DNA of 14,478 bases from JAFAZI01 sp035501255 (GCA_035501255.1 DATJWM010000087.1:1-14478); one strand, 5' to 3'; counted from the stretch's first letter, positions 1 through 7,090 are shown. The notes: a model not told the origin generated them from the letters alone. Made by a program: numbers and translations.

Positions 1-34
1 GACCCGCCCTGAGCCCAGGAACCTCGGCGGCCCC

Positions 35-63
35 TTGACAGGTAGTGATTGATCACTTAACTT
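35..63 (+). promoter_or_regulatory. tetR promoter, -35 TTGACA / -10 TAACTT
   Basis: A perfect -35 box TTGACA (35-40) is followed after exactly 17 bp by TAACTT (58-63), which fits the TAnnnT pattern of -10 boxes. The predicted start site, 7-8 bases past the -10, is 70-71, on or just before the ATG at 71. No Shine-Dalgarno sequence lies between the -10 and the ATG. This suggests a leaderless mRNA, which is common in Actinobacteria. The promoter call rests on motif reading only. Confidence 0.7.
44..57. promoter_or_regulatory. TetR operator, site 1 (upstream of tetR)
   Basis: AGTGATTGATCACT consists of two perfect 6-bp inverted arms, AGTGAT and ATCACT, around TG. It fills the 17-bp spacer between the -35 and -10 boxes of the tetR promoter, so a bound dimer would block RNA polymerase. 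The 13 bp TAGTGATTGATCA (43-55) recur on the minus strand of the second palindrome at 686-703. That two-copy sharing is the main reason to call it the operator of the adjacent TetR protein (inference). Confidence 0.7.
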
Positions 64-70
64 AACGCTC

Positions 71-667
71 ATGACCCCCGCCGCAACCCGGATGAGCGCC
101 GTCGAGCGCCGCGCCGACGTGTTGAGGGCAGCGGTGCCGGCGTTTGCCCGCGGCGGATACCACGGCACCTCGACCGAGGAGGTCGCGCGGGCGGCCGGGA
201 TCAGCCAGCCGTACCTTTTCCGGCTCTTCCCCACCAAAAAGGCCCTGTTCCTCGCCTTGGTCGAGCAGGGATTCGGGCGGGTTCGGCAGGCGTTTGTCGA
301 GGCGGTCGGCGAACGGACCGGCGAGGAGGCCCTCGAAGCGATCGGCGAGGCGTACGGCGAACTGCTCCGCGATCGCAACGAGCTCATGCTCCAGATGCAG
401 TGCTACGGCGCCTGCGATGACCCGGAGATCGCCGAGGCCACCCGGCGGGAGTTCGGAGGACTGTGGCGCGAGGTGCAGCGCTTGTCCGGAGCGGACAACG
501 AGCAGCTCCAGGCGTTTTTCGCGATGGGAATGTTGATGAACGTGATCGCATCCATGGACGCCGCAAGCCACGGTTCGGACTGGGTCAAGGCTTGCGTACC
601 ACCGGAGTGGCTGGCCCCCGTCGGTCCCGTCGCATCCCATCCCGCTTCCGCGCGAGCTTCCGGCTAA
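71..667 (+). CDS. TetR/AcrR-family transcriptional regulator
   Basis: The product is a 198-residue protein, the usual size for a TetR repressor. The N-terminal DNA-binding domain is clear: a helix around residues 10-28 (RRADVLRAAVPAFARGGY), then the helix-turn-helix at about 34-53 with the family signature of T-S-T-E-E-V-A-R-A-A-G-I-S followed by the Y-L-F-R-L-F-P-T-K recognition end. The C-terminal half is the variable ligand and dimer domain; its ligand cannot be read. Start: the ATG at 71 coincides with the predicted transcription start and lacks a ribosome-binding site. An internal ATG at 92 would also keep the whole domain but has no better site. The next gene downstream on the same strand is a drug exporter, and near-identical palindromes precede both genes. 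The protein therefore probably represses itself and the exporter, and is released by an exported compound (inference). Confidence 0.92.
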   Translation: MTPAATRMSAVERRADVLRAAVPAFARGGYHGTSTEEVARAAGISQPYLFRLFPTKKALFLALVEQGFGRVRQAFVEAVGERTGEEALEAIGEAYGELLRDRNELMLQMQCYGACDDPEIAEATRREFGGLWREVQRLSGADNEQLQAFFAMGMLMNVIASMDAASHGSDWVKACVPPEWLAPVGPVASHPASARASG

Positions 668-681
668 TTTTTTTTCACCCC

Positions 682-705
682 AGTTGTGATTGATCAATCA
701 CTACT
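682..705. promoter_or_regulatory. TetR operator, site 2 (upstream of the MFS exporter)
   Basis: The core GTGATTGATCAATCAC (686-701) is a perfect 16-bp palindrome. It extends to 24 bp (682-705, AGT..ACT ends) with one mismatched pair. It shares 13 bp with site 1 in front of tetR. A -10-like TACTTT lies at 702-707, immediately beside the core, but I see no good -35 at normal spacing. Binding here would block initiation at, or elongation into, the exporter gene. An 8-T run lies just upstream (668-675), directly after the tetR stop, without a hairpin. Confidence 0.72.
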
Positions 706-725
706 TTCTTGAAGGGCACACCACC

Positions 726-2165
726 ATGAGCGCCAGGACCCGCACGATCTGGACCTTCATCGTCACCAGCGTCGCCGTTTTCATGGTCGGCCTGGACAAC
801 CTGGTCGTCACCACCGCGCTGCCGGTGATCCGGGTCGACCTGCATGCCTCGCTGTCCTCGCTGGAGTGGACCGTCAACGCCTACACACTGACCTTTGCGG
901 TCTTTCTCCTGACCGGGGCGAGCCTCGGGGAACGCTTCGGCCGGCGCCGGATGCTTCTCCTCGGGCTCACGGTGTTCACCGCGGGGTCCGCGGCAGCCGC
1001 GCTTGCCCCCTCCGCGGAGTGGCTGATCGCCGCCCGCGCGGTACAGGGCCTCGGAGCGGCCGTCGTCACCCCCTTGACGCTCACATTGCTCTCGGCCGCA
1101 GTTCCGGTCGAGCGGCGGGGGGCCGCTCTCGGCGCATGGGGCGCCGTCTCGGGTCTCGCGATCGCCTGCGGCCCGCTGGTCGGTGGCGCGGTCGTACAAG
1201 GCTGGTCGTGGCAGACGATCTTCTGGATCAACGTGCCGATCGGCCTCGTTCTCATCCCCATCACGTGGTGGCGTCTCGGCGAGAGCCGCGGCACCGCGAC
1301 TCGCCTCGACGTCCCCGGGGTGGCTCTCGCGAGCGCCGGACTCTTCGGGATCGTGCTCGGTCTGGTCCGCGCAGACTCGCTGGGCTGGACGTCGTTGCCC
1401 GTCGTCGCCTCGCTCGCGATCGGAACGGTGCTGGTGGCGGCGTTCGTCGGTTGGGAGCTGCGGGCGCGGGTCCCGATGCTCCCGATGCGCCTGTTCCGCT
1501 CCCGTGGCTTCTCCGCGGCCAACGGTGCGAGCGTGCTCATGTTCTTCGGGATGTTCGGGGCGATCTTCCTGCTCGCCCAGGCCCTCCAGACGATGCAGGG
1601 CTACAGCCCGTTGGAGGCCGGGCTCCGGATGTTGCCGTGGACCGGCATGCCGATCATCGTGGCCCCGATCGCCGGGGTGCTGGCCGACCGGATCGGTGCG
1701 CGGTCGGTGGTCTTCGTGGGCCTCGTCCTGCAGTCGATCGGGCTGTTGTGGCTCGCTGCCATCATCTCGCCGACGACCCCGTACGCCGACCTCGTGCTCC
1801 CGTTTGCAATCAGTGGCGTCGGGATGGCGATGTTCTTCGCGCCGACCGCCGCGCTGGTGCTGGGCACCGTCCGGCGCAGTGAGGAGGGCATCGCCTCCGG
1901 CGCCGCGAACGCGCTTCGCGAGCTCGGCGGCGTCCTGGGGGTCGCGGTCCTCGCCTCGGTGTTCGCCGGTCACGGCGGGTACGCGACGCCCGAAACCTTC
2001 GCGCAAGGGCTCCGCCCGGCGGTGGCGGTCGGGGGGGTCGTCGTGGGATTCGCGGCTCTGGTACTTCTGGCGGTTCCGCGGGGCCGGGCGCAGTCGCTCG
2101 CGGTTCCATCCGAGGACGCTGCGGCGCTCGCGGAGCCGGCAGACCTCGCGGGTGTGTCGGCCTGA
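726..2165 (+). CDS. MFS multidrug exporter, DHA2 (14-helix, EmrB/QacA-like) family
   Basis: A 479-residue membrane protein in which I count 14 hydrophobic segments, as expected for the DHA2 proton-antiport drug exporters. Family landmarks: acidic Asp24 in the first helix within LDNLVVTTALP (motif D1); the loop 2-3 motif A as GERFGRRR (68-75); and the helix 5 antiporter motif C around GPLVGG (149-154), followed by the Q-x-W-x-W-x-x-I-F-x-I-N-V-P-I-G stretch typical of EmrB/QacA proteins. I chose the ATG at 726 because GAAGGG (711-716) stands 9 bases before it. A TTG 36 bases upstream lies inside the operator palindrome and has no ribosome site. The gene follows tetR on the same strand, 58 bp away, and carries the matching operator. 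The substrate is unknown; drug or toxic metabolite efflux is inferred from family and context. Confidence 0.9.
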   Translation: MSARTRTIWTFIVTSVAVFMVGLDNLVVTTALPVIRVDLHASLSSLEWTVNAYTLTFAVFLLTGASLGERFGRRRMLLLGLTVFTAGSAAAALAPSAEWLIAARAVQGLGAAVVTPLTLTLLSAAVPVERRGAALGAWGAVSGLAIACGPLVGGAVVQGWSWQTIFWINVPIGLVLIPITWWRLGESRGTATRLDVPGVALASAGLFGIVLGLVRADSLGWTSLPVVASLAIGTVLVAAFVGWELRARVPMLPMRLFRSRGFSAANGASVLMFFGMFGAIFLLAQALQTMQGYSPLEAGLRMLPWTGMPIIVAPIAGVLADRIGARSVVFVGLVLQSIGLLWLAAIISPTTPYADLVLPFAISGVGMAMFFAPTAALVLGTVRRSEEGIASGAANALRELGGVLGVAVLASVFAGHGGYATPETFAQGLRPAVAVGGVVVGFAALVLLAVPRGRAQSLAVPSEDAAALAEPADLAGVSA

Positions 2166-2267
2166 GGTCGTTGGTGGGTACGCCGATCGCGGGGTAGACA
2201 GTACTCATCATTGGTGCACCCGGCGCCGATGACTCCTTCAGGGACCGATCCGGCGAGGGGGGACGCG

Positions 2268-3203
2268 ATGGGCGGCAGAACCCTCCTGCGCCGCGGCCGC
2301 CGCGGGCCCACCGGTACGCCGAAGCCGCCGGCCGAGGTCGTGGTCTTCTCCGGCGGTGGCAGCCTGGGGGCCGCTCAGGTCGGCGCTGTGCAGGCCCTCT
2401 TTGAGGCCGGCATCGTTCCGGACGCGGTCGTCGGATGCTCCGTCGGCGCGATCAACGCGGCGTACATCGCGATCGACCCGAGCGCGCAGCGGGCGATCGC
2501 GCTGGAGAAGGTCTGGCGGGGGATCACGCGCGATCAGGTGTTCGCGGACGGGCGATTTGCGGTCGCGCGTCGCCTCGCCGCCCGCGCCCAGTACCTCTAC
2601 CGCCCGGACGGGCTGCGCGAGATCTTCACGCGGACGCTGTCCGTGACCGACCTGTCGGAGACGGCGATCCCGTGCCACATCGTGACGACCGACCTGATCG
2701 CGGGCACAGCGACCTGGTGGACGGCGGGCAACGCCGTGGACATCCTCGCCGCGAGCTCTTGCCTGCCGGGTTTGTTTCCCCCGGTCGAGCTCGACGGCCG
2801 GCTCTATGTCGATGGCGGGGTGTCCTGCCCCGTGCCGACCCAGCGGGCTCTCGATCTCGGCGCAATCCGGGTGTGGGTCCTCAACGTCTCCCGGGACTTC
2901 CACGGCTGGGCGGATGCCCGGATGTCCGCGGTCGATGTCCTGCTGGAGAGCTTCGCGATCTCCCGGTCGCACCTGGGCCGGATCGCGCCGGCTGCCGACG
3001 CCCGCCAACAGGTCATCAGCCTGCCTCGGCTGCCGGTCGGCCGTCACGACCTGCGCGACTTCTCCAAGACTCCGCAACTGATCGCCGCCGGTCGCGAGGC
3101 CGGCCGGGCAATGGTCATGGACGCCCTGCGCCCGCACCCGCCGCGTGCCTCCGAGTTGGGTGACGCGCAGCCCGTGACCCCGGCGGTGCCGGCTACCAGC
3201 TGA
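2268..3203 (+). CDS. Patatin-like phospholipase family protein (serine hydrolase)
   Basis: A 311-residue protein with the full patatin signature. The glycine-rich oxyanion hole is in SGGGSLGAAQ (28-37). The nucleophile elbow G-C-S-V-G has Ser58 as catalytic serine. The second member of the Ser-Asp dyad is Asp182 in LYVDGGVSCPVP. There is no signal peptide or membrane segment; the first 20 residues are Arg/Gly/Pro-rich. Family members are acyl hydrolases acting on phospholipids or other lipid esters, but the substrate here is not readable. I chose the ATG at 2268 because GAGGGGGGA (2255-2263) precedes it. In-frame TTG 2211 and ATG 2229 would add up to 19 residues without a ribosome site. The 3' end overlaps the convergent aminotransferase gene by 11 bp. 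Confidence 0.88.
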   Translation: MGGRTLLRRGRRGPTGTPKPPAEVVVFSGGGSLGAAQVGAVQALFEAGIVPDAVVGCSVGAINAAYIAIDPSAQRAIALEKVWRGITRDQVFADGRFAVARRLAARAQYLYRPDGLREIFTRTLSVTDLSETAIPCHIVTTDLIAGTATWWTAGNAVDILAASSCLPGLFPPVELDGRLYVDGGVSCPVPTQRALDLGAIRVWVLNVSRDFHGWADARMSAVDVLLESFAISRSHLGRIAPAADARQQVISLPRLPVGRHDLRDFSKTPQLIAAGREAGRAMVMDALRPHPPRASELGDAQPVTPAVPATS

Positions 3204-4404
3204 TCTCGCCGAGCAGCTTGGCGAGTCGGCTGACACCCTCGACGAGGTCGTCGTCGCCGAGTGCGTAGGACAGCCGGAAGCTTCCCGGCGCCCCGAACGC
3301 CTCGCCGGGAACGACCGCGACCTCCGCCTCGTCCAAGATGAGCTCCGCGAGCTCGCTCGAGGTTTGGGGGGCACGGCCACGGAGCTCCTTACCGAGCAGG
3401 GTCTGAACCGACGGGTAGCAGTAGAACGCGCCGTGCGGCGTCGGACAGGTGACGCCCGGAATCTCGTTCAGCATCCGTGTCATCGTCTTGCGGCGCGCGT
3501 CGAAGGCGGCTCGCATGATGGCGACTGCCGACAGATCCCCGCTGACGGCGGCCAGCGCCGCCCGTTGGGCCACGTTGCACACGTTGGACGTGGCGTGCGA
3601 CTGGAGGTTGGTCGCGGCGCTCACGACGTCGGTCGGCCCGATCAGCCAGCCCACCCGCCAACCCGTCATCGCGTAGGTCTTCGCGACTCCGTTGATGACC
3701 ACGCACGTGTCGGCGAGTTCGGGGACGACCACCGGCATCGAGGGCGCCTGCGCGCCGTCGTACAGCAGGTGTTCGTAGATCTCGTCGGTGATCACCCACA
3801 CGCCGTGCTCCACGGCCCAGCGGCCGATCGCCTCCACCTGATCCGGCGGGTAGACCGCCCCGGTGGGATTCGACGGTGAGCAGAACAGCAGCGCTTTGGT
3901 GCGCTCGGAGCGGGCCGACTCGAGCTGGTCCACGGTCACGAGGTAGCCGCTGTCGGTGTCGGTGTCGACCACCACAGGTACGCCGCCGGCCAGCGCGATC
4001 GCCTCCGGATAGGTCGTCCAGTAGGGGGCGGGCAGGATGACCTCGTCGCCGGGGTCGATCAGCGTGGCGAACGCCTGGTAGACCGCCTGCTTGCCCCCGT
4101 TGGTGATCAGGACCTGCCCCGGGTCGACCTGGTAGCCGGAGTCGCGGAGGGTCTTGTCGGCGACCGCCTGGCGAAGCGCGGGCTGGCCTGCGGCAGGGGT
4201 GTATCGGTGCATCGAAGGGTCGGAACAGGCGGCGATCGCCGCGGACACGATCGGGTCCGGCGTGGCGAAGTCGGGCTCGCCCGCCCCGAACCCGATGACG
4301 TCGCGTCCGGCCGCTTTCAGCGCCTTCGCCTTGGCGTCGACCGCCAGGGTGGCGGACTCGGCGATCGCACCGATGCGGGCGGAGATTCGGTTTCCTTGCG
4401 CCAT
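3193..4404 (-). CDS. aspC: Aspartate aminotransferase, PLP-dependent class I (subgroup Ib type)
   Basis: A 403-residue fold-type I aminotransferase that would interconvert aspartate plus 2-oxoglutarate with oxaloacetate plus glutamate in the cytoplasm. Visible active-site residues: the N-P-T-G motif with Asn179; Asp207 and Tyr210 in TDEIYEHLLYDG, which contact the cofactor; Lys242 in VAKTYAMTGWRVGW, the Schiff-base lysine; Arg250; and Arg377 in SFRLSYAL, which binds the substrate carboxylate. Length and motif spacing fit the subgroup Ib enzymes of bacteria. The start is the ATG at 4402-4404, because MAQGNRISARI begins the conserved N-terminus. Its ribosome site is poor (a G-run only 1 base away). 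It is divergent from tRNA-Trp and secE, the arrangement I recall for Streptomyces. Related prephenate or aromatic aminotransferases cannot be excluded by eye. Confidence 0.92.
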   Translation of the reverse strand: MAQGNRISARIGAIAESATLAVDAKAKALKAAGRDVIGFGAGEPDFATPDPIVSAAIAACSDPSMHRYTPAAGQPALRQAVADKTLRDSGYQVDPGQVLITNGGKQAVYQAFATLIDPGDEVILPAPYWTTYPEAIALAGGVPVVVDTDTDSGYLVTVDQLESARSERTKALLFCSPSNPTGAVYPPDQVEAIGRWAVEHGVWVITDEIYEHLLYDGAQAPSMPVVVPELADTCVVINGVAKTYAMTGWRVGWLIGPTDVVSAATNLQSHATSNVCNVAQRAALAAVSGDLSAVAIMRAAFDARRKTMTRMLNEIPGVTCPTPHGAFYCYPSVQTLLGKELRGRAPQTSSELAELILDEAEVAVVPGEAFGAPGSFRLSYALGDDDLVEGVSRLAKLLGEISW

Positions 4405-4475
4405 ACCCCCATGGTTGCGTACCGCTCGCGCCCGGTCCAACCAGTTGTCCGGGAGCGAGCGGGCGGGTGGCGCGT

Positions 4476-4505
4476 TCGACCCGCCAGCGGCACCGGACGT
4501 ACACT
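4476..4505 (+). promoter_or_regulatory. Candidate promoter for tRNA-Trp (and possibly secE-nusG)
   Basis: TCGACC (4476-4481) matches four of six positions of the TTGACA -35 box. It is separated by 18 bp from TACACT (4500-4505), a good TAnnnT -10 box. The predicted start site is about 4512, some 17 bases before the tRNA, a plausible short 5' leader. I see no terminator between the tRNA and secE, so the transcript may continue into secE-nusG (inference). Confidence 0.5.
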
Positions 4506-4528
4506 TCGTTGTTCGCAAGCGCACTCAC

Positions 4529-4601
4529 AGGGCAGTAGCTCAACTGGCAGAGTTCCGGTCTCCAAAACCGGCGGTTGGGGGTTCGAGTCCCTCCTGCCCT
4601 G
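4529..4601 (+). tRNA. trpT: tRNA-Trp (anticodon CCA)
   Basis: A 73-base cloverleaf can be folded by eye. The acceptor arms AGGGCAG (4529-4535) and CTGCCCT (4594-4600) pair perfectly, with G4601 as discriminator base. The anticodon stem is CCGGT (4555-4559) with ACCGG (4567-4571), closing a 7-base loop CTCCAAA whose centre CCA (4562-4564) reads the tryptophan codon UGG. The T-arm has the canonical GTTCGAGTC. The terminal CCA is not encoded and must be added after transcription. Its position just before secE is a conserved arrangement in many bacteria. Confidence 0.97.
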
Positions 4602-4676
4602 CGGAAGCACGCTGCGACGTGATAGGACCCGACCCGGCGACGGCCGCGGAGAACGCAGAGAAGAGGTGGTGACGGC

Positions 4677-4940
4677 ATGACGCAGATGCGGGATATCGCG
4701 TCCGAAGGCCAGCCTTCCTCGTCTGGCCGCGGCCGTGGCACCAAGCGGCCGTCCTATCCGCAGCGCGTGGCTTTGTACAACCGCCAGGTGGTCAGCGAGC
4801 TGCGCAAGGTCATCTGGCCCACCCGCAGCGAGCTCGTGACCTACACGGTCGTCTCGGTCGTCTTCGTGACGGCGATGGTGGCCTTCGTCGGGTTCCTCGA
4901 CTATCTGTTCACGAAGGCCGTCATCTCGCTGTTCGGCTGA
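4677..4940 (+). CDS. secE: Preprotein translocase subunit SecE
   Basis: An 87-residue protein, the short single-helix form of SecE that stabilises SecY in the Sec translocon of the plasma membrane. The conserved amphipathic region is ELRKVIWPTRSELVTYT (41-57), followed by one transmembrane helix at about 57-78. The first 28 residues are a basic, Ser/Gly-rich tail typical of actinobacterial SecE and carry no signal peptide. GAGG (4663-4666) stands 10 bases before the ATG. secE is followed by nusG after 30 bp, the near-universal bacterial pair, so the two are probably one transcript. Confidence 0.96.
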   Translation: MTQMRDIASEGQPSSSGRGRGTKRPSYPQRVALYNRQVVSELRKVIWPTRSELVTYTVVSVVFVTAMVAFVGFLDYLFTKAVISLFG

Positions 4941-4970
4941 CCTCGTCCCCGATTCAAGGAAGTCCTGTCC

Positions 4971-5801
4971 GTGACCGACTTTGCGCCCGACCACGCCGAC
5001 GACCAGTCGGCTCCCGACGCTGCCGTCGTGCAGCCCGGGTCCGTCGACGAGGGCATCGCTGCCGTGACCGAGCATCCGCCGTCCGAGTCCGACGCGGCGG
5101 ACGACGCGGCGCCGGAGCCGGCCGACGAACCGGCTGAGGAACTAGCTGGCGAGGCGCGGACCGCGGTCGAGGACGAAGCCCCAGGCGAGGGCGATGTGGT
5201 CGACGAGGCGCCGGCCGATGACGCTCCGGTCGATGAGGTGGAGGAGTTCCGCGCCCGGCTCGTGTCCCTTCCCGGCGACTGGTACGTCGTCCACACCTAC
5301 GCGGGCTATGAGAACCGGGTCAAGGCCAACCTGGAGTCGCGGATCGCGTCCCTCAACATGGAGGACTACATCTTCGATATCCAGGTGCCCACACAGCCCG
5401 AGACCATCATCAAGGCGGGCAAGCGCCAGGTTGTCGACTCGAAGGTCTTCCCCGGTTACGTGCTGGTGCGCATGGACCTCACCGACGAGTCCTGGTCGGT
5501 CGTCAAGAACACGCCGAGCGTGACCGGCTTCGTCGGGACCACCCATCCCACCCCGTTGTCGACGGCGGACGTGTTCAAGTTCCTTGCGCCCAAGCCGGCC
5601 GAGGCGAAGCGAGTCGAAGCGCCCAAGGTCGTGGACTTCTCGGTCGGTGAGTCGGTCACCGTGATGGACGGCCCGTTCGCGACCCTGCCCGCCACGATCA
5701 ACGAGATCAACGCCGAGTCCCAGCGACTCAAGGTGCTCGTGTCCATCTTCGGTCGGGAAACTCCGGTCGAGCTGTCGTTCAGCCAGGTCAGCAAGATCTG
5801 A
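4971..5801 (+). CDS. nusG: Transcription termination/antitermination factor NusG
   Basis: A 276-residue NusG with a GTG start, supported by AAGGAAG (4956-4962) 8 bases upstream. Residues 1 to about 95 form a strongly acidic, Ala/Pro-rich, probably disordered extension. The NGN domain follows from about 102 (DWYVVHTYAGYENRVKANLESRI), which binds the RNA polymerase clamp. The C-terminal KOW domain runs from about 219 (the conserved F-x-V-G-E-x-V-x-V-x-D-G-P-F stretch) to the end and contacts Rho or ribosomal protein S10 in known NusG proteins. Compared with the roughly 180-residue Escherichia coli protein, the extra length is almost all in the N-terminal extension, a known feature of high-GC Gram-positive NusG. 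rplK begins 24 bp downstream. Confidence 0.97.
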   Translation: MTDFAPDHADDQSAPDAAVVQPGSVDEGIAAVTEHPPSESDAADDAAPEPADEPAEELAGEARTAVEDEAPGEGDVVDEAPADDAPVDEVEEFRARLVSLPGDWYVVHTYAGYENRVKANLESRIASLNMEDYIFDIQVPTQPETIIKAGKRQVVDSKVFPGYVLVRMDLTDESWSVVKNTPSVTGFVGTTHPTPLSTADVFKFLAPKPAEAKRVEAPKVVDFSVGESVTVMDGPFATLPATINEINAESQRLKVLVSIFGRETPVELSFSQVSKI

Positions 5802-5825
5802 TCTCGGCCCGAAAAGGAATCAACA

Positions 5826-6257
5826 ATGCCTGCCAAGAAGAAGATCGCCGGACTGATCAAGCTGCAGATCCAGGCTGGTGGCGCCACCCCCGCTCCGCCG
5901 GTTGGTCCGGCGTTGGGCCAGCACGGCGTCAACATCATGGATTTCTGCAAGCAGTACAACGCGGAGACCGAGTCGCAGCGCGGCAATGTCATTCCGGTCG
6001 AGATCACCGTCTATGAGGACCGCAGCTTCACCTTCATCACCAAGACCCCTCCGGCTGCCCGGATGATCTTGAAGGCGGCGGGTGTCGAGAAGGGTTCCGG
6101 CGAGCCCCACAAGACGAAGGTCGCGAGCATTACCCAGGACCAGGTTCGGGAGATCGCCCAGACCAAGATGGCGGACCTCAACGCCAACGACATCGATGCC
6201 GCTGCGAAAATCATCGCCGGCACCGCACGATCCATGGGCATCACCGTCAGCGACTGA
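5826..6257 (+). CDS. rplK: 50S ribosomal protein L11
   Basis: A 143-residue protein of normal L11 length. The N-terminal domain shows the proline-rich helix region PAPPVGPALGQHGVNIMDFC, the surface targeted by thiopeptide antibiotics in the GTPase-associated centre. The C-terminal rRNA-binding domain follows from about residue 72, with G-S-G-x-P-x-K-x-K-V and the ending I-x-G-T-A-R-S-M-G. AAAAGGAA just upstream of the ATG provides the ribosome site. It lies between nusG and rplA and is probably co-transcribed with both. Confidence 0.98.
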   Translation: MPAKKKIAGLIKLQIQAGGATPAPPVGPALGQHGVNIMDFCKQYNAETESQRGNVIPVEITVYEDRSFTFITKTPPAARMILKAAGVEKGSGEPHKTKVASITQDQVREIAQTKMADLNANDIDAAAKIIAGTARSMGITVSD

Positions 6258-6278
6258 GCCCAGCATCACCCGTACGCC

Positions 6279-6311
6279 GTGGGAGGGGCCGCCCGGCTCC
6301 GCTCGAACCAC
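6279..6311 (+). promoter_or_regulatory. L1-binding site in the rplA leader (mimic of the 23S rRNA L1 stalk)
   Basis: GTGG (6279-6282) pairs with CCAC (6308-6311), and inside it GGAG (6282-6285) can pair with CTCC (6297-6300). This leaves an asymmetric 3' loop GCTCGAA (6301-6307). The strands GTGGGAGG and CGAACCAC closely resemble the rRNA L1 site (GGUGGGAG and GAAAUACCACC in helices 76-77, from memory). Free L1 is known to bind such leaders and repress its own operon. The site ends 20 bases before the rplA ATG, so binding would cover the translation start region. The two stems share one base, so fine pairing is approximate. Confidence 0.68.
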
Positions 6312-6331
6312 TACCAGAAAGCAGTGTCGAA

Positions 6332-7090
6332 ATGCCGAAACGCAGTAAGTCCTACCAGGCCGCAGCTGCGCTCATTGACCGCGACCGGCTCTACGCCCCG
6401 CTCGACGCGCTCCGGCTCGCCAAGCAGACGTCGACGACGAAGCGATTCGACTCGACCGTCGAGGTCGCGATGAGCCTTGGCGTCGACCCCCGCAAAGCCG
6501 ACCAGATGGTGCGGAGCACCGTGTCGCTTCCCCACGGCACCGGCAAGACCGCGCGGGTGGCGGTGTTTGCCACCGGCGAGAAGGCCGAGGAGGCCAAAGC
6601 AGCCGGCGCCGATGTCGTCGGCGGTGACGAGTTGATCGCTGAGGTTGAAGGGGGCCGGCTCGACTTCGATGCGGTGGTCTCCACACCGGATCTCATGGGC
6701 AAGGTTGGCCGGCTCGGGCGGGTGCTCGGTCCGCGCGGGCTGATGCCGAACCCGAAGACCGGGACCGTGACCATGGACGTCGCGAAAGCCGTCGGTGACA
6801 TCAAGGGCGGCAAGATCGAGTTCCGCGTTGACCGGCAGGCCAACCTGCACTTCGTGATCGGAAAGACCTCCTTCACCGAGGTCCAGCTGGTTGAGAACTA
6901 TGCGGCCGCGCTCGAGGAGATCCTTCGCGCCAAGCCGTCCGCGGCGAAGGGCCGCTACATCAAGAAGATCGCCGTCTCGACGACCATGGGCCCGGGCATC
7001 AACGTCGACCCGGGTCGCACCCGCTCGCTCACCGAGGACACCGAGGGAGCCGAGCCGGCGGCGACACCCTCAGGCGCCGACCCCGCATAA
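6332..7090 (+). CDS. rplA: 50S ribosomal protein L1
   Basis: A 252-residue L1, the large-subunit stalk protein that handles the exiting tRNA. The start MPKRSKSYQAAAALIDR matches the family. The hallmark GPRGLMPNPKTGTV is at 133-146, and the two-domain layout is intact through GRYIKKIAVSTTMGPGINVD. The last 20 or so residues (about 231-252) are an extra acidic, Ala/Pro-rich tail beyond the usual end. The ribosome site before the ATG is weak (AGAAAG), as expected if translation is controlled by the L1-binding leader just upstream. The stop codon TAA lies at the edge of a palindromic repeat, so the repeat block begins within it. Confidence 0.97.
   Translation: MPKRSKSYQAAAALIDRDRLYAPLDALRLAKQTSTTKRFDSTVEVAMSLGVDPRKADQMVRSTVSLPHGTGKTARVAVFATGEKAEEAKAAGADVVGGDELIAEVEGGRLDFDAVVSTPDLMGKVGRLGRVLGPRGLMPNPKTGTVTMDVAKAVGDIKGGKIEFRVDRQANLHFVIGKTSFTEVQLVENYAAALEEILRAKPSAAKGRYIKKIAVSTTMGPGINVDPGRTRSLTEDTEGAEPAATPSGADPA

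Noticed and set aside
661..680. Eight-T run after tetR as an intrinsic terminator
   Set aside because: No inverted repeat precedes it; the nearby GCTTCCG copies are direct, not inverted, repeats.
690..728. TTG at 690 as the exporter start
   Set aside because: It lies within the operator palindrome, lacks a ribosome site, and would add 12 residues not typical of the family. The ATG at 726 has GAAGGG at good spacing.
675..2006. Long minus-strand open frame opposite the MFS exporter (and similar ones opposite rplJ, mceA, mceB and in the aminotransferase region)
   Set aside because: These are Arg/Pro/Asp-rich mirror frames that arise from high-GC codon bias. They show no motif, no ribosome site, and overlap well-recognised genes.
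2166..2267. Promoter for the patatin gene in the gap after the exporter
   Set aside because: Several weak -10-like and -35-like hexamers (such as TTGGTG at 2171) do not combine at proper spacing. The gene may have its own promoter, but I cannot place it.
4529..4601. tRNA-Trp as an integration site of a mobile element
   Set aside because: No integrase, no repeated tRNA 3' end and no change of gene content at this point; the flanking gene order is the conserved chromosomal one.
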